Shown: positions 6,481 to 13,632 of the stretch, one piece after another
How the letters are laid out: every line of letters begins with the position of its first letter
Numbering within the stretch: the stretch's first letter is position 1
DNA from: an uncultured Lachnospiraceae bacterium
GTDB taxonomy: Bacteria; Bacillota; Clostridia; Lachnospirales; Lachnospiraceae
Direction of reading: 5' to 3'
DNA length: 23,913 bases
Assembly (NCBI GenBank): GCA_934371505.1
Contig: CAKRNW010000020.1
Location: 1-23,913 of the forward strand
Position numbers and translations under genes: made by a program
Notes under the pieces: generated by a model
What the model saw: the letters and a program-made list of their open reading frames with translations, nothing else
Database searches by the model: none
Told to the model about the DNA's origin: nothing

Positions 6481-7101
6481 ATGAAAGAATATACCTGTGG
6501 GGATGTGAAAATCCCCTGCGAAATCATCAAAAGCAGTCGGAAATCCGTGTCCTTTTCCTTCACGGACCAGGCGATGCTGTTAATCAAAGCACCCCGTTTC
6601 ATGTCAGACCGGCAGATTACTGCCCTCCTTTGGAGCAGACAGGACTGGCTGCTGGAAAATTACCGCAAATTCAGTGCTATCGCTGAACAGAACAGTCGTT
6701 ACACCGACATCCAGAAAACTTTTCTGGAGAAAAAATACCGGCAGATTGCGAAACGCTATCTTCCAGAGCGAGTGGCGTATTTTCAGCAATTTACCGGAGG
6801 CTCCTACCATACCATCGCCATCCGGGAGCAAAAGACCCGCTGGGGAAGTTGTTCCTCCAACGGTACCCTTTCCTTTCACTGGCGGCTGATGATGGCTCCG
6901 CCCCATGTGCTGGACTATGTGGTTGTCCACGAATTGTGCCACCTCACCCACATGAATCATTCCAAAGCCTTCTGGGGACTGGTGGAACAGGTGATGCCGG
7001 ATTATAAACAGTACCAGAATTGGCTGAAGGAACATGGCAGTGAACTTGCTGCTGCCTATGCTCCTATTCCATGGGATGGTAATGGTTCCTGTTCCTTATA
7101 A
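6481..7101 (+). CDS. YgjP-like (DUF45) zinc metallopeptidase
   Basis: This is a 206-residue YgjP/DUF45-family protein, related in fold to SprT/WSS1-type zinc metallopeptidases. The zinc site is HELCH (His150, Glu151, His154) with the third ligand His160 in HMNHSKAFW. Upstream lie the characteristic KTRWGSCSSNGTLSFHWRL block (118-136) and the N-terminal beta-domain ending at IKAPRFMS. The biological substrate of the family is not well established. The N-terminus aligns with family expectations from Met1, so I keep the ATG at 6481 despite the lack of a ribosome binding site. It is divergent from thiN (36 bases apart) and its stop overlaps the stop of the convergent helicase gene by 6 bases. Confidence 0.9.
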   Translation: MKEYTCGDVKIPCEIIKSSRKSVSFSFTDQAMLLIKAPRFMSDRQITALLWSRQDWLLENYRKFSAIAEQNSRYTDIQKTFLEKKYRQIAKRYLPERVAYFQQFTGGSYHTIAIREQKTRWGSCSSNGTLSFHWRLMMAPPHVLDYVVVHELCHLTHMNHSKAFWGLVEQVMPDYKQYQNWLKEHGSELAAAYAPIPWDGNGSCSL

Positions 7102-8751
7102 CTCGTGTTTCTGGGAATACTCGGTAAAGGACATCTTGCCCTTCACCGGGTTTCCTTTTCTCAGTTTGCCGGAGGAATGCGGTTTCTTCGGCATTCCGTT
7201 CCGATCCACATCTTTCACCCGGCGCACATCCCGGTCATCCGTCCTTCTTCTGGAAGGCTTCTCTCCACGCTCTCCCGGTTTCCGGTCACGCTTAAAGCCC
7301 CGTCCTTCCGTATCTCTGCGACCTTTTCCATCATCACGGAAGCCTCTACGTCCCCGACCGTTATCTTCCCGGCTGTCGTTTCTGCGGCGTCTGCCATCCT
7401 GCTCTCTGCCGCCCCGTCTGCCCGGACGCTCCACTACGATTTCTTCCAGTTCCTCACCCATCTGCTGTTTCAGAAAAGCGGCAGCTACATCCAGCTCACC
7501 GTAACCGCTCTCTGCCAGGTGGTGCGCCAGGATTTTTTTCATCTGGGTTAAATCCTCAGAGACAATCACTCTGTCCACTTCCCGCAGCACCTTCTCTGCT
7601 TTCCGCCGGGTCACATCCTGGGCAGAGGGTATCGTTCTCTCCTGAATCTGAGTCTTGCAAATCCGCTCAATATCACGGATTTTATACACCTCTCTGCCCA
7701 CCACCAGGGTAAAACTCCTTCCGGACTTGCCGGCGCGCCCCGTTCTTCCAATTCGATGAACATAGTACTCGATATCATCGGGCACATCGTAATTAAAGAC
7801 TGCCTCCACGTTGTCCACATCAATTCCCCGGGCTGCTACATCCGTGGCAATGAGAATAGCAGTGTGCCCACTGCGGAACAAATTCATGACAGTGTCGCGC
7901 TGCCCCTGGGTCAGATCCCCGTGGAGTCCATCTGCGGAATACCCCCTGGCTTTCAGATTCTGTGCCAGTTCGTCCACCATCCGTTTCGTGTTACAGAAAA
8001 TCAGGGAACGTTTGGGCTGATAATAGTCCATGAGACGACACAGTACTTCCTCTTTCTGATCCCGCTTGATATAGTAATAACACTGTTTGACCAGATTAAT
8101 CGTCACTTCATCCTTCGTCAGTTTAATGTATTCCGCATCCGGTTTCTGATAGGTGGAAGTGATATCCAAAATAGGTTTCGGCATCGTTGCAGAAAAAAGT
8201 GCGGTCTGTCTGGTCTCCGGTACCTGCTGTAAAATTGTTTCAATGTCCTCACGAAAGCCCATGTTCAGCATTTCATCCGCTTCATCCAGAACCAGCATTT
8301 TCAAATGATCCGTTCGCAGAGTCTTTCTTCGGAGATGATCCATCACCCGTCCCGGTGTGCCCACCACGATCTGTACACCGCCTTTTAACGACTTAATCTG
8401 GTAAAAAATCTCTTGTCCTCCATATACCGGCAAAATCCGTACGCCATGCAAATATTTGGCAAAACGGCGCAATTCCTCTGCTGCCTGCATGGCAAGTTCC
8501 CTTGTGGGACACAAAACCAAAGCCTGTAGGGAATGATCCCCCGGATCCGCCATCTGAATCATGGGAATACCAAAAGCCGCTGTCTTTCCCGTTCCGGTCT
8601 GCGCCTGACCGATAATGTCCTTTCCCTCCAATAATTTGGGAATCGCCTGCTCCTGGATGGGTGTCATATTTTCAAACCCAATCTCCGTTAACGCTCTTAA
8701 AATTCTTTCATCAATCTGTGCATCTGCATAACGCATTGTTGTTTCTTTCAT
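7096..8751 (-). CDS. DEAD-box ATP-dependent RNA helicase (CshA/DeaD type) with RG-rich tail
   Basis: The two RecA-like domains carry all the helicase motifs: Q motif at about 24-33, AQTGTGKT (50-57), PTREL (82-86), TPGR (132-135), DEAD (156-159), SAT (187-189), ARGID (307-311) and HRIGRTGR (332-339). Such proteins unwind structured RNA in ribosome assembly, mRNA decay and cold adaptation. After a linker, residues 443-535 form a basic, disordered tail rich in RG, RR and D/E clusters, an RNA-binding extension typical of CshA/DeaD relatives. GAGG lies 5 bases before the first ATG; a second ATG at codon 6 lacks one. The leader of about 110 bases downstream of the preceding terminator probably holds the promoter, but I see no convincing boxes. 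The tail end is convergent with the metallopeptidase gene. Confidence 0.95.
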   Translation of the reverse strand: MKETTMRYADAQIDERILRALTEIGFENMTPIQEQAIPKLLEGKDIIGQAQTGTGKTAAFGIPMIQMADPGDHSLQALVLCPTRELAMQAAEELRRFAKYLHGVRILPVYGGQEIFYQIKSLKGGVQIVVGTPGRVMDHLRRKTLRTDHLKMLVLDEADEMLNMGFREDIETILQQVPETRQTALFSATMPKPILDITSTYQKPDAEYIKLTKDEVTINLVKQCYYYIKRDQKEEVLCRLMDYYQPKRSLIFCNTKRMVDELAQNLKARGYSADGLHGDLTQGQRDTVMNLFRSGHTAILIATDVAARGIDVDNVEAVFNYDVPDDIEYYVHRIGRTGRAGKSGRSFTLVVGREVYKIRDIERICKTQIQERTIPSAQDVTRRKAEKVLREVDRVIVSEDLTQMKKILAHHLAESGYGELDVAAAFLKQQMGEELEEIVVERPGRRGGREQDGRRRRNDSREDNGRGRRGFRDDGKGRRDTEGRGFKRDRKPGERGEKPSRRRTDDRDVRRVKDVDRNGMPKKPHSSGKLRKGNPVKGKMSFTEYSQKHEL

Positions 8752-8858
8752 TCTAACCTCACATTTTTTGTCTGTTCTATCTTCTTATTACTCGCAAACC
8801 CATTCTTTCAGGATTTTCTGCCCACTGCGCATCCGCTTGTTTTTCTTCCTGGTTCATT

Positions 8859-8896
8859 AAAAAGAGGACAACCGCTCCCTTCCAGGCGTCGTCCTC
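8859..8896 (-). terminator. Intrinsic terminator after the small unknown gene
   Basis: On the minus strand GAGGACGAC (8896-8888) pairs with GTTGTCCTC (8872-8864), one G-U pair, enclosing a 15-base loop and followed by TTTTT. It lies about 30 bases after the stop of the 91-residue gene and separates it from the helicase gene. Confidence 0.75.
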
Positions 8897-8928
8897 CTGA
8901 TAATCTTTTTATTTTGTAACAGCCCTCA

Positions 8929-9204
8929 TCAATCTTCTCTCTTGATCAGGTACTTCACTTTTGTATCCAGTCCAACAGCTTCCATTGCCTGAAAGGCCGG
9001 TTCCATCTGCTGGCTGTTAATATGGAAGATGCATTTTTCCTTGCGGTCATTGCTGAAAAAGCCCGGTTTCTTCCAACGGATATAATAGGAAACTCTCGCT
9101 TTTAACAAAGCCTTCTCCACATGTTCCTTTTCATCCATAGTTTTTACTTCACAGAATTCAATTTCATTGTTGACTTTTACTTTTGTATATACCGGCTGCT
9201 CCAT
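8929..9204 (-). CDS. Small conserved-looking protein of unknown function
   Basis: This is a 91-residue soluble protein I do not recognise. It has alternating beta-strands and one or two helices: a strand region around VYTKVKVNNEIEF, a helix DEKEHVEKALLKA, a strand VSYYIRWKK and a C-terminal helix followed by KVKYLIKRED. This alpha/beta layout is reminiscent of small ferredoxin-like DUF2007-type domains, but I cannot assign it. The start at 9204 is chosen over the in-frame ATG at 9240 because GAGGG lies 6 bases before it and the predicted transcription start is only a few bases upstream of 9240. It has its own promoter and terminator, so it is a monocistronic gene. Confidence 0.7.
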   Translation of the reverse strand: MEQPVYTKVKVNNEIEFCEVKTMDEKEHVEKALLKARVSYYIRWKKPGFFSNDRKEKCIFHINSQQMEPAFQAMEAVGLDTKVKYLIKRED

Positions 9205-9210
9205 GATGTT

Positions 9211-9215
9211 CCCTC
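9211..9215 (-). promoter_or_regulatory. Ribosome binding site deciding the start of the small gene
   Basis: GAGGG on the minus strand lies 6 bases upstream of the ATG at 9204-9202. The more upstream ATG at 9240 has no comparable site. Confidence 0.6.
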
Positions 9216-9251
9216 TGTAATCTTTATCTTTGCTTCTCATTTTCTTTTAGT

Positions 9252-9280
9252 AGTTTAGCGCGAATCTTCTGATGTTTCAA
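9252..9280 (-). promoter_or_regulatory. SigA-type promoter of the small unknown gene
   Basis: TTGAAA (9280-9275), a 17-base spacer and TAAACT (9257-9252) on the minus strand. The predicted start is near 9245, giving a leader of about 40 bases to the ATG at 9204. Confidence 0.55.
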
Positions 9281-9331
9281 CTGTTTTTTCCGTGTTTTGT
9301 CACCTAATTTCTGGCAGATCTTATTTGAAAG

Positions 9332-10945
9332 CTATAAGAAACCCAATAATTTCCCCACAAACCGGATCAAATAAATACCCTGTAAGCGTCTGCTTTCCCT
9401 GCGATTCACATTATGAAGAAGAACAATCAAAAGTGCATGAATCAGGATTCCGGCACCTGCCCCAATCAGCAAAATTGCCAGGTCACCAACGACCTTTCCC
9501 AATGCCTTATCCGCAGCAAGGATCAAAATTCCTGACAAAGCTGCAGCCGCCAATGGGTATAAAAAACTGCGAATATATTCCTCTTCCATTCCAAATCTGC
9601 GATGGAGCAAAAAACCGCTTGTCAACAGCAAAATGAGAAAGCATAGCAACATCGATACGGGAAAAGCCAGCAGTCCCAGCATTTTTCCGCTTTCCAATAC
9701 TCCGAAGCCAATCATTCCGGCCACAAATCCCACAAGGCAGATCAGATTACACTCCAACAGCATTCCCGCCTCCCTGCAGACCTGAACCTGATAGATGGCA
9801 AGAGCTCCCAAATATACTACAATACCTGCCATCTTCCAGAGTTTCAATAAGTCCTGGGTCTGCTCTGCAAAAAGCACCCGTGAAAAAGGCTCTGCCAAAA
9901 CACATAGCAATACAGACAGAGGTAACGCCGTCAGTGCCAGACTGTGACGGCTGTCAAGAATTGATTGATTGAATCTCACATAATCTTCTCTTTTCACCAT
10001 GGCAGGTGTTTCGGAAACCGAACGAACCACTGTCATTTCAAAAAGAAGAAGGAAAAACAGGAAGGGCACGACATATTCTACCAGCAAAGCTCCGGATAAA
10101 TAAATCATTCCTTCCACCTGTTTCTGCCCCGTAAGCCAAATCAGATACTGTACCGGAAAAATACACCCAACCAAAGCCTGTGACGGAAGGTATGTCAGCA
10201 GACTTCTTGTATAGATTTTACTGGACACCGGCAGGGACTCACGCATTCTGGAAACATCCCTTCTGGCCAGATCCGCCAACTGCCTGCGCACAGCCAAATA
10301 GATTCCCCCCTGAAACAAAAAGGTAAACAGCGCAGACAAGGTAAATGCCAGTGAAAGTCCCATTGCTCCGTAAACTTCCGTATATGCATCACTTCGTAAC
10401 AGTGCTGCCACCCTGGTTCCGTAAGGAATCAGAACTCCATGAAAAATCTCCGAAAAAATAAGGAAAAAAACAAGTTGGAGCAGGCGGCCAAAGGGAAAGT
10501 TTACACCTGTTCCAGCAAAATATCCCTCCAGACAGTTATTTAACAGAACAAAAAGCAAGCTGGGGACAATGAACAGAAACGGATAAAAAAACATTGGCTG
10601 CTTCACAATATAAACGCAGATAATCTCTGCCATTGCCATAAGAATCCCCACAACAAGCAGTCCTATCAGCAGTGTAGAATAAAATCCACTGCGCATAATG
10701 GTTTCCGCATTTCTGTATTGTTCCTTGCGTATACGGATCCCCATCAGTTTCTGCAGCGTCATAAACGTGGCAGGAGCTAACAATTCCCCCAGCAAGGCCA
10801 CCAAAGCCAGCCCCAGTGACAAATAGCCGAAACTCTCCATACCAAACTGTTTCAATAAAAGCAGTACCGCTACCAGCCATAACGCTGCCGAACCGCTTCG
10901 GATCACAGTGATCCTGGCATTTCCCTTTAATCCTCTTTTGTTCAT
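9332..10945 (-). CDS. MATE/MOP-superfamily flippase-like multipass membrane protein
   Basis: A 537-residue very hydrophobic protein with roughly 12-14 membrane segments, short basic loops, and a positively charged N-terminus (MNKRGLKGN) leading straight into the first helix. The layout, length and the second-segment pattern with GELLAPATFMTLQKLMG resemble the polysaccharide/lipid flippases of the MOP superfamily (SpoVB, MurJ, Wzx relatives), but I see no signature that fixes the substrate. GGAG lies 6 bases before the ATG, right after the ybeY stop, so it is the last gene of the yqfC-ybeY cluster, where B. subtilis has dgkA and cdd. It ends in a UAG, after which the same frame stays open for 35 codons. 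Confidence 0.8.
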   Translation of the reverse strand: MNKRGLKGNARITVIRSGSAALWLVAVLLLLKQFGMESFGYLSLGLALVALLGELLAPATFMTLQKLMGIRIRKEQYRNAETIMRSGFYSTLLIGLLVVGILMAMAEIICVYIVKQPMFFYPFLFIVPSLLFVLLNNCLEGYFAGTGVNFPFGRLLQLVFFLIFSEIFHGVLIPYGTRVAALLRSDAYTEVYGAMGLSLAFTLSALFTFLFQGGIYLAVRRQLADLARRDVSRMRESLPVSSKIYTRSLLTYLPSQALVGCIFPVQYLIWLTGQKQVEGMIYLSGALLVEYVVPFLFFLLLFEMTVVRSVSETPAMVKREDYVRFNQSILDSRHSLALTALPLSVLLCVLAEPFSRVLFAEQTQDLLKLWKMAGIVVYLGALAIYQVQVCREAGMLLECNLICLVGFVAGMIGFGVLESGKMLGLLAFPVSMLLCFLILLLTSGFLLHRRFGMEEEYIRSFLYPLAAAALSGILILAADKALGKVVGDLAILLIGAGAGILIHALLIVLLHNVNRRESRRLQGIYLIRFVGKLLGFL

Positions 10946-10956
10946 GGTTTACTCCA

Positions 10957-11463
10957 TTAATCTCTTGTAATATGTAAAGCCTCCAGGACTTCTTTCTGCT
11001 TTTGCTCCATCGCAGAAGCCTCTTCCGGTGTCTCATGATCATAACCACACAAATGCAGCATGCTGTGTGCTACCAGAAAAGCAAATTCACGTTTTTCGCT
11101 ATGTCCGTATTCTTTCGCCTGCTCTCGGATCCTGTCCAGGGAAAGAATAATATCTCCCAGAATCAATTCCCCGCTGTCCGGTTCAAAGCAATCCGCAGCT
11201 TCCTCTTCCACTCTGGAGAAGTCTGACGGACTCTCGTATTCCACATTTGGAAAAGATAAGACATCCGTAGGCCGGTCAATGCTTCGATACTCCCGGTTAA
11301 ACTCATGAATTCCTTCATTATCCGTAAGCAGAACATTAACCTGGACTTCGTAGGGACATCCCTCTGTTTCCAACACTCGTTCTGCCACTTGTCTGATCGT
11401 ATCTTCGCAGTCGAAGTCAAAGGGATTCTCCTGTTCTGTTTCATTTTCAAAGTAAAAAGTCAT
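10957..11463 (-). CDS. ybeY: Endoribonuclease YbeY (rRNA maturation factor)
   Basis: YbeY is a zinc-dependent endoribonuclease involved in 16S rRNA 3'-end maturation and ribosome quality control. The zinc-binding HxxxHxxxxxH is HSMLHLCGYDH, with His133, His137 and His143, preceded by the conserved LSFPN (69-73) and LGDIILSLD (102-110). Length of 168 residues is typical. The start overlaps the end of the PgpH-like gene by 17 bases, so translation is likely coupled. An acidic N-terminal extension of about 15 residues is present. The phoH-(pgpH)-ybeY order is conserved widely in Firmicutes. Confidence 0.96.
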   Translation of the reverse strand: MTFYFENETEQENPFDFDCEDTIRQVAERVLETEGCPYEVQVNVLLTDNEGIHEFNREYRSIDRPTDVLSFPNVEYESPSDFSRVEEEAADCFEPDSGELILGDIILSLDRIREQAKEYGHSEKREFAFLVAHSMLHLCGYDHETPEEASAMEQKQKEVLEALHITRD

Positions 11464-12649
11464 AGTAAAGATTTTCCTCCAAAAAGATTTGTTTTAATTC
11501 CAGGAACTCCCGGATACTGATATCACATTGATTTAAAAAGCCTGCTTCTACTTTTCTGTCAAAGAGTACGGAAATCAATTTCTGATAATCCGGTTTCTTG
11601 TCCGGCATTTTGCGCTGTGCCGTCAGGATCACCCGGATTACGCTGTCCGAAAGCAACACAATGGCCGCTTCCTTATGGAGTACTGCCTCTCTGTGAGTCA
11701 GACATTCCTTCAACAGCTCAACCGCTTCCTGAGGAAAATGATTTTCCGAAATGACGGCCTTCACATTTTCCCAGTTATTCTCCCCCCGCAGCATACCGAT
11801 CTGATAATAATAGGCTGCTGTTTTCACTTTGTCCACATTGCATCCGATCTTATCTGCAATCCGCTCCGCAAAGTGAACCGTATGGATTGCCTCCATATAA
11901 GTGTCCCTGGACTTCTGTTTCAATTCGATCAGCAGAGGGTGCTGTTGGTCATTGATCTCCAGATATCTCCCACGATAGGGATTCACCACTTGTGTATTAA
12001 AAGTTTTTAAGACAAGAAGCAACAGAAAGAAACAGACCAATATATTGATAACCGGTACAATAAAAAGCTCTCCGGACAAAGAACGGTTTTCAAACAGTAC
12101 GATATCTGCCATTAAAAGTACACCAAAAAACAGCATCGTAATGAAAATCGGTACTCCCACCTTGAAATCAGAGTCGATTCCGTTAAATAAAATCACTCCG
12201 AGCAGCCCGGACAGAAAATAAAGGAAAAATACATGAAAGCCTATTCCCGGAGTCAACAGTACCGAAAGCATCAAAAGCATCGTACCGCTGACAAATCCGG
12301 AAACCAAATTGCCATACATAGACAAAAGAATAAACACGATCAGATAAGGCCACCCCGCTACCGGAAGGAAAGGAAACATGAGAGCTGCCACCAACCCTCC
12401 CAGCAGAATCATATAAAACCGTTTCCAATGTAATTCATTATCATAGCCATACCGGTGATCCAGCATCATGTGAAACTGGAGATATACTACAACCGTACCG
12501 GCAATCCCTGCCATAATCGTGTCACTGATCAGTTCCTCTTTGGAAAAACTCCTCAGATACAGCATCCCAAAGGTCAGTGACGGAAATAACAGCAACAGCC
12601 CGATCTGTGCTGCCACAAAAAATTTATGACTTTTTGCCTGCTCTTGCAT
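11447..12649 (-). CDS. PgpH-like membrane protein with degenerate HD domain
   Basis: By position between phoH and ybeY and by architecture this is a PgpH (7TM-HD) relative, the family that degrades c-di-AMP. Residues 10-215 hold about six or seven membrane helices. A cytoplasmic domain starts at HPLLIELKQKSRDTY (237-251), matching the family's PLL..L...APGTY lead-in to the HD domain. The metal ligands are missing: the first His position appears to be Glu253 and the HDIGK motif reads YQIGM (282-286). The large extracellular domain at the N-terminus of PgpH is also absent: the protein has 400 residues rather than about 700. It is therefore probably inactive as a phosphodiesterase, perhaps a nucleotide sensor or a scaffold. 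It overlaps phoH by 26 bases and ybeY by 17, so it is still translationally coupled. Confidence 0.8.
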   Translation of the reverse strand: MQEQAKSHKFFVAAQIGLLLLFPSLTFGMLYLRSFSKEELISDTIMAGIAGTVVVYLQFHMMLDHRYGYDNELHWKRFYMILLGGLVAALMFPFLPVAGWPYLIVFILLSMYGNLVSGFVSGTMLLMLSVLLTPGIGFHVFFLYFLSGLLGVILFNGIDSDFKVGVPIFITMLFFGVLLMADIVLFENRSLSGELFIVPVINILVCFFLLLLVLKTFNTQVVNPYRGRYLEINDQQHPLLIELKQKSRDTYMEAIHTVHFAERIADKIGCNVDKVKTAAYYYQIGMLRGENNWENVKAVISENHFPQEAVELLKECLTHREAVLHKEAAIVLLSDSVIRVILTAQRKMPDKKPDYQKLISVLFDRKVEAGFLNQCDISIREFLELKQIFLEENLYYDFLL

Positions 12650-13625
12650 TTCTCTGATTCCTGGTCTTTCTCATAGTTTCTTTGGATTCATAATCCTCAT
12701 AAGCCTTCACAATTCTCTGTACCAGCGGATGGCGCACCACATCCTTGCTGGTCAGGCTGCAGAAGGAAATTCCCTCCACACCCTTTAACACTTTCTGTGC
12801 AATGTCCAGACCGGACTGCATATCCGCAGACAAATCCTTCTGTGTCGCATCCCCGGTGATGACCACCTTGGAACCAAAACCGATACGGGTAAGAAACATC
12901 TTCATCTGAGCCGGTGTCGTATTCTGTGCCTCATCCAGGATAATATACGCATCATCCAGCGTTCTTCCGCGCATATAAGCAAGAGGAGCCACCTCAATCA
13001 GCCCTTTTTCCATATTTTTCATAAAGCTTTCCGCCCCCATGATCTGGTACAGCGCATCATATAAAGGACGCAGATAGGGATCAACTTTACTCTGTAAATC
13101 ACCGGGCAGAAATCCCAGTTTTTCTCCCGCTTCAATCGCCGGCCGGGTAAGGATGATACGGCTGACCTCATTATTTTTAAAAGCAGTAATCGCCATCGCC
13201 ATTGCCAGATAGGTTTTTCCCGTACCAGCCGGTCCTAATCCGAATACAATGGTATGATTCCGGATGGCATCCACGTATTTTTTCTGTCCCATGGTTTTAG
13301 GCTTCACCGGTTTGCCATTGACCGTGTGGCAGATACAATCTTTATCAATTTCCACTAAAACTTCCGCTTCGTCTTCCATTCCCATCGCAATTGCGTAATC
13401 CACATTCTGTTCCTGGATCACATTTCCTCTCTTGGATAATTCAATCAGCTGTAACATGACCTGCCAGGCTCTGCCCAGTTCCGGTTCCTCTCCCAGAATT
13501 TTCAGCTGTCCGTCACGATTCACAATCTCCACATGAAAATCGTGTTCGATTCTTTGAATATGTCCATCGTACAAACCAAACAGGTTCTGCAGATGCTCCA
13601 TGGAAACCTCAATGGTTCTTTCCAT
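12624..13625 (-). CDS. phoH: PhoH-like ATPase
   Basis: PhoH family P-loop ATPase (YbeZ type), usually encoded next to ybeY and implicated in RNA metabolism and ribosome maturation. Walker A is GPAGTGKT (131-138), Walker B IILDEAQNT, followed by the conserved KMFLTRIGFGSKVVITGD segment and the C-terminal DVVRHPLVQRIV. The N-terminal 100 residues form the small KH-like domain of the family. Length of 333 residues is usual. It is 7 bases downstream of yqfD and overlaps the next gene by 26 bases. Identification is firm; its cellular task is only partly known. Confidence 0.95.
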   Translation of the reverse strand: MERTIEVSMEHLQNLFGLYDGHIQRIEHDFHVEIVNRDGQLKILGEEPELGRAWQVMLQLIELSKRGNVIQEQNVDYAIAMGMEDEAEVLVEIDKDCICHTVNGKPVKPKTMGQKKYVDAIRNHTIVFGLGPAGTGKTYLAMAMAITAFKNNEVSRIILTRPAIEAGEKLGFLPGDLQSKVDPYLRPLYDALYQIMGAESFMKNMEKGLIEVAPLAYMRGRTLDDAYIILDEAQNTTPAQMKMFLTRIGFGSKVVITGDATQKDLSADMQSGLDIAQKVLKGVEGISFCSLTSKDVVRHPLVQRIVKAYEDYESKETMRKTRNQRNARAGKKS

Positions 13626-13632
13626 CTATTGC

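Noticed and set aside
6499..6516. Small inverted repeat GGGGAT...ATCCCC at the start of the metallopeptidase gene
   Set aside because: Six-bp stem inside coding sequence; explained by codons for the conserved N-terminus and too short to call an operator.
7034..7551. Plus-strand frames opposite the helicase C-terminal tail
   Set aside because: The Ser/Pro/Arg-rich translations are the antisense of the RG-rich tail codons, with no start signals.
8777..8857. A 26-codon minus-strand frame (starting MNQEEKQADAQW) between the terminator and the helicase gene
   Set aside because: Its ATG lies directly on the terminator's T run and has no ribosome binding site; length is within chance expectation. 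It may still be a leader, but nothing supports translation.
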